Assembly (NCBI GenBank): GCA_003354055.1
Contig: PIVQ01000500.1
Coordinates: 1-5,671, forward strand
Direction of reading: 5' to 3'
Source: Desulfobacteraceae bacterium
Lineage (GTDB): Bacteria; Desulfobacterota; Desulfobacteria; Desulfobacterales; Desulfobacteraceae
DNA: 5,671 bases
The position numbers were made by a program, and so were the translations under genes. Under the pieces are notes generated by a model that did not search any database, was not told the DNA's origin, and saw only the letters and a program-made list of their open reading frames with translations. Positions 1 through 5,671 of the stretch are shown here, one piece after another (the stretch's first letter is position 1; each line of letters begins with the position of its first letter).

Positions 1-491
1 GAAAACTTCACGTTACACCGGGTATCATCAATCTCAGGATCCACGCAGGGCCGGAACATATCCTTAGGCTTTACCCAGAGTTCGATAAAAACATCATAGG
101 TCCACGCAGGCTTTAAGCCTAGATATTGCTTGAGCCTCAGTTCCAGGTCCGGCAGATCCGTTCCATGATTTGAGGCAAAAAAGTGCCGTCCGAATTCCCG
201 GACCTGAGGTGCGGTGGTCACCCAGGTGACATAGTCCTGTGACGGTGCGGTATGTGTCTGATCTTTGTAAAACCTATTATAACTGTCCCGGCTTTTCCAC
301 ATGACCACAAGCACCCGGGTCTTGTCCCGGTTCCAGATCAGATTCGGATTGTCTTTGCGGACGGGAACCAGATGGTCGTATACATCTTTGGACTCTACCA
401 CGGCGGCATCGTCAACCGCCCGGTTAAAGGACGTCGTTGTGGTACAGGAAACTATGGAAATAAATGATAATAAGAGAATAAAATGCTTCAT
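1..491 (-). CDS. Putative lipoprotein of unknown function, C-terminus beyond the left edge
   Basis: An open frame starts with ATG at 489-491 and continues without a stop to the window edge, giving 163 visible codons. The N-terminus is a short lipoprotein signal: Met-Lys-His, a hydrophobic stretch (residues 4-15), then the lipobox I-V-S-C with Cys16 as the predicted lipidated residue. A threonine/serine-rich linker follows. The start is backed by an AGGAAAGG Shine-Dalgarno site at 501-508, nine bases upstream. The mature part looks soluble and mixed alpha/beta, with a hydrophobic strand (residues 59-64, VLVVMW), a tyrosine-rich segment (71-75), the segment YVTWVTTAP (87-95) and two later cysteines (149 and 159). 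It resembles exported hypothetical proteins of proteobacteria that I recall only vaguely, and I cannot name a domain. It is transcribed away from the metallohydrolase at 1018. Which membrane it is anchored to cannot be decided here. The lipoprotein call is good; the function is unknown. Confidence 0.82.
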   Translation of the reverse strand, partial: MKHFILLLSFISIVSCTTTTSFNRAVDDAAVVESKDVYDHLVPVRKDNPNLIWNRDKTRVLVVMWKSRDSYNRFYKDQTHTAPSQDYVTWVTTAPQVREFGRHFFASNHGTDLPDLELRLKQYLGLKPAWTYDVFIELWVKPKDMFRPCVDPEIDDTRCNVKF

Positions 492-665
492 AGAAGATCG
501 CCTTTCCTGGATATGGTGACAGGTCTGAACACATGCCGGATAAAGATTGAAAGACCTTTTGATTTATTTAGGTATCAGAAAAATGCGATTGATACAATAT
601 GCACCGGGTATGCAACAGGGTAATCGCCTGTATAATTAGTAAATTCAACCATAGAAAAAGTCTCT

Positions 666-680
666 TGATTTTAAAAATCA
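666..680. promoter_or_regulatory. 15-base palindrome, possible operator
   Basis: TGATTTTAAAAATCA is a perfect inverted repeat of 7-base arms around one central base. It lies in the divergent intergenic region, 20 bases from a second inverted repeat. It superficially recalls CRP/FNR-type half sites (TTGAT at 665-669, ATCAA at 680-684), but the spacing is wrong for a standard FNR box. A regulator-binding role is inferred from symmetry and position only; such AT-rich palindromes also arise by chance. Confidence 0.25.
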
Positions 681-699
681 TCAATGATACGTCTGTTAC

Positions 700-727
700 A
701 TATTACCTAATACATAATAGGTAATAT
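700..727. repeat. Perfect 10-base inverted repeat with 8-base loop
   Basis: The arms ATATTACCTA (700-709) and TAGGTAATAT (718-727) are exact reverse complements around an 8-base spacer. The stem is AT-rich, so it would be a weak RNA hairpin; TTATTTTA follows on the plus strand, but no gene on that strand ends just before it within the window. A dyad binding site for a dimeric regulator of the divergent genes is therefore at least as likely as a terminator. The symmetry is certain; the role is inferred. Confidence 0.4.
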
Positions 728-745
728 TATTTTAGTTGCTCAACT

Positions 746-988
746 TCAACCTGAAGGATGAACGATATGTTGAAAAAAGCCACAACTCAGACCGGTCAAA
801 TTTACCGCCCCACCATTGTTCCTAAACCACTCAAACTCTGCCTGCTCATATCTCCGTACCCGTTTAGGCCCATTATACCCAACGCCAAACAATTTTAAGG
901 ATTTTCCAAATTTAACACTGTGATTACAGATGGTACCATAACCGAATAACCGCCTGGGATCATCTGATAGATAGGAAGCTGAAACAAT
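746..988 (-). pseudogene. Stop-free frame without a start codon, possible gene relic
   Basis: On the minus strand a frame stays open for 80 codons, from just after a TAG at 989-991 to TGA at 746-748. It has no ATG or GTG and only an internal TTG. The translation is protein-like (aromatic and charged residues well mixed, e.g. RRLFGYGTICNHS and YEQAEFEWF), which is why a decayed gene or insertion-element remnant is considered. I cannot assign a family. It overlaps the small plus-strand ORF at 767-898. Chance openness remains quite possible. Confidence 0.15.
767..898 (+). CDS. Doubtful small ORF, 43 codons
   Basis: A short frame runs from ATG at 767 to TAA at 896-898; an in-frame ATG at 758 is also possible. 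AAGG at 754-757 lies nine bases before the 767 start, an acceptable Shine-Dalgarno spacing. The peptide begins MLKKATTQTG, is rich in proline and basic residues (predicted net charge positive), and contains a moderately hydrophobic stretch around LKLCLLI. I recognise no family. The opposite strand is also open across the same stretch, so at most one of the two is likely to be coding, and both may be chance. Listed because a ribosome site is present; it may not be a gene. Confidence 0.15.
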   Translation: MLKKATTQTGQIYRPTIVPKPLKLCLLISPYPFRPIIPNAKQF

Positions 989-1017
989 CTAGCACGTTTA
1001 ACTTTTAGGGAGAAATT

Positions 1018-3297
1018 ATGAAAAAGGTCGGGTTGCTCTTCTGTGTTTTACTCTTGTGGTGTTCATCGGTTCAGGCAAACGTAAAAGTCACCAAGGGAAT
1101 CACACCCATCCCCAATGGGAATGCCATTTCCTCAGGGGATATCACCATGCAGAACGATAAAATTATCATTTCCATTGCAGCGCAAACCCCCGGACCGTGG
1201 GGCGTACCCCGGGGAGGAATCCTGGACGGGAGTCTGATCCGTAACGGCAAAATTGAGGCAGACCGTATTTCCCTGGTTGATTTTATACCCAACAACTGGT
1301 CTGCCTGGCCTTCTGAATATCAGAAATTTGAAATTCTTGAAAATTCTTCAGAACAAGGATCTGTATATGTTCTGAGAGACTGGGGCGGGGTGGAGATCCA
1401 CAGCACGATCACCATTAAAAAAGACGATAATAAAATCTATCTTAAAGGCAAAATGGTTAATACCACGGACAAAGCTTTAACAGACATCCTTCCCAGCCAC
1501 TCCTTATGGACTGACGGGGGGTATTGGTTTAATATGCCGGGCCTCAAGGACAAGGATACCAGTAAAACCCAGTCCACAAAAACAGCATTAACTGACTGGT
1601 CCATCAATTATGATAAAACCTGGAGCATGGCTCTTCATGCCCCCTATGTAACAGATGTGGGGTACCTCGGACGGGACATGCAAAGAAAAATGACCCTTAA
1701 ACCAGGGGAATCATATGAATTCAACGCCTGGCTCCAGATTCTGGACAGCGGAGATATGGCCCAGGCCCTGTCCTTTGAATTAGATCGCAAAAGCATGCCA
1801 TACGGCACCCTTAAGGGCCTTGCCAAAACCACTTCGGGGAAAATACTTGAGACCCCTGTGGTTGTCGTCAAGAAGGATAAAGAAACCTATGTCTGGAACA
1901 TGGGAAAAAACGGCGAATATAAATTAAGACTGCCTGCAGGTGATTATACTGTTTATGCAACCGGACAGGGTCTTGCGCCAAGCCAAGAAAAAAAAATTAC
2001 GATTCAGGCTGGTCAATCTTCCGACCTTAATTTTGAAGATGTAAAACTGCCCGGTAAAATTGCTTTAACTGTTTTTGATGAAGAGACAAAAAAACCGGTC
2101 AGTGCAAAAATTCAAATCATTGACGGTTTTTCACCCACAGTACGTTTTTTAGGCCAGAAGACATTTTTTACCTCATTAGACCATATCGGCGAAACAGATA
2201 TCAGCCTTGCTCCGGGTAATTATAAGTTATCCGTTCAATCCGGCGCCGGTTTTGTCACCACCCCCCTGACCATATCCAGTAAAGTTGAATCAGGCAAAAC
2301 CAAAGAACTAAATGCAGGCATCAAAACCCTGCTTTCCCCTGAAAAACAGGGGTGGTATTCTTCGGATCTGCACCATCATTCCGATGTACTGGACGGCTAT
2401 ACGGTTCCAGGATATGTAATGAGAGCCCAATTGGCCCGCCGCCTGGATTTCACCCTCTTGAGCGACCATGACAGCACAGTACATAATCATGAGATGCAAA
2501 AAATGTCCAATAAACACGATCTTCCGTTTCTGCCCTCCATTGAAATTTCACCGGCCTGGGGCCATGTGAATGCCATCAATGTCCCCCTTGGTAAAGATAT
2601 GACCATTGATGTCGCCACAGCCGATGTTGGAGATATTTTTAAGGACGCCAGAGGAATCGGCGCAGATCTGGTTGTGCTGAATCATCCCTATTATTCCTTT
2701 GGATTTTTCACAGCCCTGAACGAAAATACCCTGCCCGGAGGATATGATTCAAACTTTGACCTCATTGAAATCAACTCATCCTGCTCTCCAAAAAACTGGG
2801 TCAAAGTAACGAAAAAGCTCTACGAATACTGGGATAAAGGCGAAAAATACTTTTTAAGTGCCGGAACCGACCTTCATGATGTCTGGAGTGATACCCAGCC
2901 GGACATACGCATGTATGCCCATATTGCTAAAAAGCCAGACTCGTTTGAATCATTTAAATCTGCATTTACCACCTCTCTTGACCAGGGGAACGCCTATGCC
3001 AGCTTAGGCCCCCTGGTGAATCCACAAATTATGTTCGGCTCCACCATTTCCCGGGAAAAAGGAGCTCCCCTGAGTCTGGATTTTGAAATCCATGCCGTGG
3101 ACGGCATCAAGGAAGTCCGGCTTTTAACAAAATCAGGAACTATTCTTGAAAAAAAGACCTGGGAGAAAAACGCCCCCACAACCCAAAAAATTAAGTTTCA
3201 GGTAACACCTGAAGAAAACACCTGGTATGCCCTGGAAATAGATGACATGGACGGCAGCCGGGCTTGGACAAACCCTGTATGGGTGGACGTAAAATAA
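1018..3297 (+). CDS. Exported CehA/McbA family metallohydrolase (PHP domain)
   Basis: Complete protein of 759 residues. ATG at 1018 follows an AGGGAG ribosome site (1007-1012) at five bases. Residues 1-20 form a Sec signal peptide (MKK, hydrophobic core, VQA just before the likely cut). Residues 21-260 form a beta-rich N-terminal region. Two carboxypeptidase-regulatory-like beta domains follow, at about 262-340 and 345-436 (each with a PAGDYTV/APGNYKL-type strand). The catalytic PHP domain spans about 447-665, and a beta-sandwich tail covers about 685-759. PHP metal ligands are visible in order: SDLHHHSDVLDG (His452, His454, Asp459), LSDHD (His484), Glu509 in SIEIS, WGH (His516), LNHP (His556) and GTDLHD (Asp618, His620). 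This is an apparently intact site for two or three metal ions. The family hydrolyses ester-type bonds; CehA itself is known for carbaryl hydrolysis, but that substrate should not be carried over. It probably acts in the periplasm or outside the cell. It is a single-gene unit closed by the terminator at 3308-3345. Confidence 0.9.
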   Translation: MKKVGLLFCVLLLWCSSVQANVKVTKGITPIPNGNAISSGDITMQNDKIIISIAAQTPGPWGVPRGGILDGSLIRNGKIEADRISLVDFIPNNWSAWPSEYQKFEILENSSEQGSVYVLRDWGGVEIHSTITIKKDDNKIYLKGKMVNTTDKALTDILPSHSLWTDGGYWFNMPGLKDKDTSKTQSTKTALTDWSINYDKTWSMALHAPYVTDVGYLGRDMQRKMTLKPGESYEFNAWLQILDSGDMAQALSFELDRKSMPYGTLKGLAKTTSGKILETPVVVVKKDKETYVWNMGKNGEYKLRLPAGDYTVYATGQGLAPSQEKKITIQAGQSSDLNFEDVKLPGKIALTVFDEETKKPVSAKIQIIDGFSPTVRFLGQKTFFTSLDHIGETDISLAPGNYKLSVQSGAGFVTTPLTISSKVESGKTKELNAGIKTLLSPEKQGWYSSDLHHHSDVLDGYTVPGYVMRAQLARRLDFTLLSDHDSTVHNHEMQKMSNKHDLPFLPSIEISPAWGHVNAINVPLGKDMTIDVATADVGDIFKDARGIGADLVVLNHPYYSFGFFTALNENTLPGGYDSNFDLIEINSSCSPKNWVKVTKKLYEYWDKGEKYFLSAGTDLHDVWSDTQPDIRMYAHIAKKPDSFESFKSAFTTSLDQGNAYASLGPLVNPQIMFGSTISREKGAPLSLDFEIHAVDGIKEVRLLTKSGTILEKKTWEKNAPTTQKIKFQVTPEENTWYALEIDDMDGSRAWTNPVWVDVK

Positions 3298-3307
3298 AAC
3301 GGCATTA

Positions 3308-3345
3308 AAAAGGAGCACGCCGTTTAAACCCGGCGTGCTCCTTTT
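3308..3345. terminator. Strong rho-independent terminator, probably bidirectional
   Basis: A perfect 15-base stem (3308-3322 with 3331-3345) with an 8-base loop has a GC-rich core (GGAGCACGCCG) and A/T ends, so each strand reads the stem followed by a short U run (CCTTTTAT on plus, CCTTTTTAAT on minus). It lies between two convergent genes: eleven bases after the end of the metallohydrolase and three bases after the stop codon of the minus-strand unknown gene. It therefore likely ends transcription from both sides. Confidence 0.88.
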
Positions 3346-3348
3346 ATC

Positions 3349-4533
3349 CTATTGGATCTTTGGCATATTTTTCACGGTTTCGTATAAATCAGAAACAACT
3401 CTTGATTTAAATCCCAGCGTTTTATTCATCTCAACCCAGTTCTCGTCCGCTTTGGGGTCTGCCATTTTACGGATGGCATCAAATCGGCGTTCAATGAGCT
3501 GATACTGTTCTATAGACCAGATCCGGGCGTGGCTGAGCCAGTTTTTTTCAGGCGCTGGCAGTTCCTGCCAGTTTTGAATGTCAAACCGTTTCCCGGCCAG
3601 GGTCTTGAACTTGTCCATGTCGCTCTGGTAATCCGTTATCAATTGCTCAACCTTGCCGTGAAGCCCCTCTGATTTAAGGCTGTTCAGGGCAAGAAGATTT
3701 CGGTTGACGATTTGGGAACCCGGCTCTGTGATTTCAGCTTTAAAGTAGTAAAAATTATGCGGGTATTCCTCTCCTTCCGGCGGTGCACCAAAAATAATAG
3801 GCTCCACCGTTATTCCCATCTCTTCATTTCTCTTTTTTTCTCTGGCTTTTTGCCTTTCTGGGGAATTTTTAAATATATCAATGCCGGTCTCGGCTGCAAA
3901 TCGCTTCACTCCTACGACTTTCGCAATATCCCACATCTCATGGGGATTTGCAGGCCTGGAATACGCAGAGAGGCGGTTAAACATATTTGATGTAGAGTTG
4001 TACAGGGAAACAATATTGTCTTTATCTGGCGGGCCTAATATCTTCCGGGCCATCTCCTGGGTTTTGGCCATTTTTTGAGCGGTTTCCGGGCTTTTAAACC
4101 AGGTGACATGGTCTTTCAGATGGGACAACATGGACTGATAGTGAGCCGTAATCTCGGTTTTATTAAAGCCGCTGTGGCCGTTCCGTTTTTCGAAGTTTTC
4201 AATCGCCTCTGCGTGCAAAGAAGCTTTTTTATAGTTTTCATTGGCCAGCTGGTCGATCCGGGCTGACAGCGCCGCGACATCCTTATTACAATCATAGATA
4301 AAGACCAGACCTTCTACACCCTTCATGCTGTTGAGCCTTTTTAGATATTGATGAATACCCTTATCCACATTTTCCATTGTTTTTAACAGAATGGTCAACT
4401 GCCTGCGATGTTCTCTGTCAGCTCTGGCATCATTGGCGTAAACCCTGGTACCTGCAAAAAAAATGATGGCTGAAATAAGAAGCAAGATAAGAGGATTGAT
4501 TTTCCGCGCAGTATCATCAGTCTTAAAATTCAT
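3349..4533 (-). CDS. Exported helical protein of unknown function
   Basis: Complete protein of 394 residues ending in TAG at 3349-3351. ATG at 4531-4533 is chosen because AGGG (4540-4543) sits six bases before it and because it places the hydrophobic segment near the N-terminus. An in-frame TTG at 4572 would add 13 residues but has no convincing ribosome site. Residues 11-33 look like a signal peptide or anchor (basic residues, hydrophobic core 14-27, VYA as a possible cleavage site before Asn34). The rest is charged, rich in Lys, Glu and Met, and likely mostly alpha-helical, e.g. 38-115, 127-165 and 284-312. A less helical patch with prolines and aromatics lies at 241-270 (PPEGEEYPHNFYYFKAE). 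There is a single cysteine (82) in the mature part, so no disulfide is expected within it. I see no catalytic motif, heme site or repeat. A sensor-like, adaptor or structural periplasmic role would be a guess. It follows a hybrid kinase gene on the same strand. Confidence 0.85.
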   Translation of the reverse strand: MNFKTDDTARKINPLILLLISAIIFFAGTRVYANDARADREHRRQLTILLKTMENVDKGIHQYLKRLNSMKGVEGLVFIYDCNKDVAALSARIDQLANENYKKASLHAEAIENFEKRNGHSGFNKTEITAHYQSMLSHLKDHVTWFKSPETAQKMAKTQEMARKILGPPDKDNIVSLYNSTSNMFNRLSAYSRPANPHEMWDIAKVVGVKRFAAETGIDIFKNSPERQKAREKKRNEEMGITVEPIIFGAPPEGEEYPHNFYYFKAEITEPGSQIVNRNLLALNSLKSEGLHGKVEQLITDYQSDMDKFKTLAGKRFDIQNWQELPAPEKNWLSHARIWSIEQYQLIERRFDAIRKMADPKADENWVEMNKTLGFKSRVVSDLYETVKNMPKIQ

Positions 4534-4608
4534 AAAATTCCCTGTTTTCCCTTTCTGTGGATTTGTCGTCAAAAAACAGCTGTCAAAGGGCAGCGTTAAA
4601 ACCTGTGC

Positions 4609-4637
4609 ACATTAGGATAGGGCGTTTTAAAAGTCAA
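4609..4637 (-). promoter_or_regulatory. Possible sigma-70-type promoter for the unknown exported protein
   Basis: Read on the minus strand, TTGACT (4637-4632) matches five of six -35 consensus bases and is followed after 17 bases by TAATGT (4614-4609), a weak -10 match. It lies in the 118-base gap between the kinase stop and the next start codon, leaving a leader of roughly 70 bases. Position and -35 are good and the -10 is poor. I see no terminator after the kinase gene in this gap, so read-through from it also remains possible. Confidence 0.35.
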
Positions 4638-4651
4638 TTCCAGAGAGTGAT

Positions 4652-5671
4652 TTATGACTGGGAAATCGGATGAGTATCCGTCAGCGCCTCGTCCACGGCT
4701 TTGTATAACTCCTGGACGGAGTAGGGCTTTTTCAGGAAAAGAATATCCGGCGGCAGGATGCCGTCATCGGAAAAAAAGGTTCTGGTATATCCGGAAGTAT
4801 AAAGAATCTTTATCTCCGGTTTGATCTGTTTTGCCCTTTCAGACAGTTCCCTGCCGTTCATTCCGGGCATCATGATATCGGTAAAGAGTAGGTCAATCCG
4901 GTCCTTTTCCCTCTCAAGTTTTAGGATGGCTTCCTGTCCGTCCCCGGCACTGAATACAAGGGTTTTTTTCTTCTCAAGGATATTACAGGCAAACCGGTTA
5001 AGGCGGGGTTCATCTTCCACCACAAGGATCCCGGCCTTTTCCAGGCTGATGACCGGATCCGGGTGCAACTTATCCTGTGCAGCCGCTGTCTCTCCTGCAA
5101 AAACCGGCCAGTACACCTTAAACGCCGTTCCCATGCCTTCTTCGGAATAGACGGTGATGGTACCTTTGTTTTGTTTGACAATACCGTAAACCGTTGCCAG
5201 TCCCAGACCGGTTCCCTTGTTTTGGGCTTTGGTGGAAAAAAACGGAGTAAAGATTTTTTCTTGGATTTTTTTGCTCATTCCGGTGCCGGTATCGGTGACT
5301 TCCAGAAGAATGTAGTCGCCCTGGTCAATATCCAGGTGCTGCCGGACAAAGGCCTCATCCAGACGGATTTCCCGGGTGTTGATGGTAATGCAATGGGTCT
5401 GGGCTCCCTTTTTTTCATTAATGGCATCCCTGGCATTGATCATCAGGTTGAAGATCACTTGGTCTATTTGGGAGGAATCTGCCAATATACTGGAGATACC
5501 GTCCGGAAGAGCGATTTCCATGGTAATGTTTTCCCCGATCAACCGCTTGAGCAGGGTCAGGGCATTATGGATCACCTGGTTTATGTTCATGGGTTTGGGC
5601 TGGATGGCATCTTTCCGGCTGAAGGCCAGCAGGTGCCGGGTCAAATTGGCAGCTTTCCTGCCGGCGCTTAA
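4652..5671 (-). CDS. Hybrid sensor histidine kinase with C-terminal receiver, N-terminus beyond the right edge
   Basis: The frame is open to the window edge, giving 339 visible residues before TAA at 4652-4654. An in-frame TTG at 5644 is not the true start, because the nine codons before it continue a typical helix ([20 protein letters not shown]) that ends the dimerisation domain. The sensor part and phospho-accepting His box are therefore outside the window. Visible parts in order, in residues of the fragment: end of HisKA (1-25); HATPase_c (about 35-190) with N box [11 protein letters not shown] (Asn75, Asn79), G1 box DTGTGM (Asp127), F box FTPFFSTK and G2 box GTGLGLA; a short linker; and a receiver (about 213-335) with acidic residues VEDE, phospho-acceptor Asp265 in FTDIMMPG, Thr292 in LYTSGYT and Lys315 in KKPYS. 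All key residues are present, so both modules look active. It phosphorylates its own receiver or passes phosphate through a His-Asp relay; the input signal and final regulator cannot be seen. Confidence 0.93.
   Translation of the reverse strand, partial: LSAGRKAANLTRHLLAFSRKDAIQPKPMNINQVIHNALTLLKRLIGENITMEIALPDGISSILADSSQIDQVIFNLMINARDAINEKKGAQTHCITINTREIRLDEAFVRQHLDIDQGDYILLEVTDTGTGMSKKIQEKIFTPFFSTKAQNKGTGLGLATVYGIVKQNKGTITVYSEEGMGTAFKVYWPVFAGETAAAQDKLHPDPVISLEKAGILVVEDEPRLNRFACNILEKKKTLVFSAGDGQEAILKLEREKDRIDLLFTDIMMPGMNGRELSERAKQIKPEIKILYTSGYTRTFFSDDGILPPDILFLKKPYSVQELYKAVDEALTDTHPISQS

Larger units (their letters stand above)
492..1017. other. Divergent intergenic region of 526 bases
   Basis: This gap separates the start codons of the divergent lipoprotein and metallohydrolase genes, so it should hold promoters for both. 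The 530-735 part is AT-rich and carries two inverted repeats, listed separately. A weak plus-strand promoter match is TTAACA at 912-917 and TACCAT at 934-939 with 16 bases between; it is only a guess. The 746-988 part is less AT-rich and open on both strands, which suggests a small gene or a relic. I found no tRNA, riboswitch or complete mobile element. Confidence 0.7.

Noticed and set aside
40..111. Direct repeat tccacgcagg at 40-49 and 102-111
   Set aside because: Both copies lie in the lipoprotein gene but in different reading frames, only two exist, and ten bases at this distance can be coincidence.
252..519. Two plus-strand ORFs of about 70 codons near the left end
   Set aside because: They are antisense to the lipoprotein frame, which has a better start, ribosome site and signal peptide.
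665..684. FNR-type box (TTGAT and ATCAA)
   Set aside because: The half sites are ten bases apart in place of the usual four, so it does not fit an FNR site.
4534..4572. Longer version of the unknown exported protein starting at TTG 4572
   Set aside because: The ATG at 4533 has a well spaced AGGG site and puts the signal peptide at the N-terminus; the TTG start does not.
5642..5644. TTG as the start of the kinase
   Set aside because: The frame continues upstream to the edge and encodes the expected end of the dimerisation helix, so the gene is cut by the window.
5063..5671. Long plus-strand open frame of 202 codons opposite the kinase
   Set aside because: It lies wholly antisense to a gene with unmistakable kinase and receiver motifs, has no matching motif of its own and is explained by the third-position bias of the real gene.

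Overview
The window comes from a Gram-negative bacterium. It shows exported proteins with Sec and lipoprotein signals, a hybrid sensor kinase, strong Shine-Dalgarno sites and roughly balanced base composition with AT-rich intergenic DNA. The protein types and codon use remind me of sulfate-reducing or other metabolically versatile Desulfobacterota, but this is an impression and no marker gene confirms it.

Layout, left to right. (1) Positions 1-491, minus strand: the N-terminal part of a lipoprotein that runs off the left edge. (2) Positions 492-1017: a 526-base divergent intergenic region with two AT-rich inverted repeats and a short stretch where weak ORFs oppose each other. (3) Positions 1018-3297, plus strand: a complete exported CehA/McbA-type metallohydrolase with a C-terminal PHP metal site. 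(4) Positions 3308-3345: a strong, probably bidirectional terminator between convergent genes. (5) Positions 3349-4533, minus strand: an exported, mostly helical protein of 394 residues that I do not recognise. (6) Positions 4652-5671, minus strand: the C-terminal part of a hybrid histidine kinase (ATPase domain plus receiver) that runs off the right edge.

The lipoprotein and the metallohydrolase are divergent and could share control from the region between them. The kinase and the unknown exported protein point the same way, separated by 118 bases with a plausible promoter, so they may be neighbours without forming one operon. I see no CRISPR array, tRNA, rRNA, complete insertion sequence or recognisable defence or biosynthetic system. 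Nothing here clearly amounts to a new biological system; the most open questions are the unknown exported protein and the substrate of the PHP enzyme.
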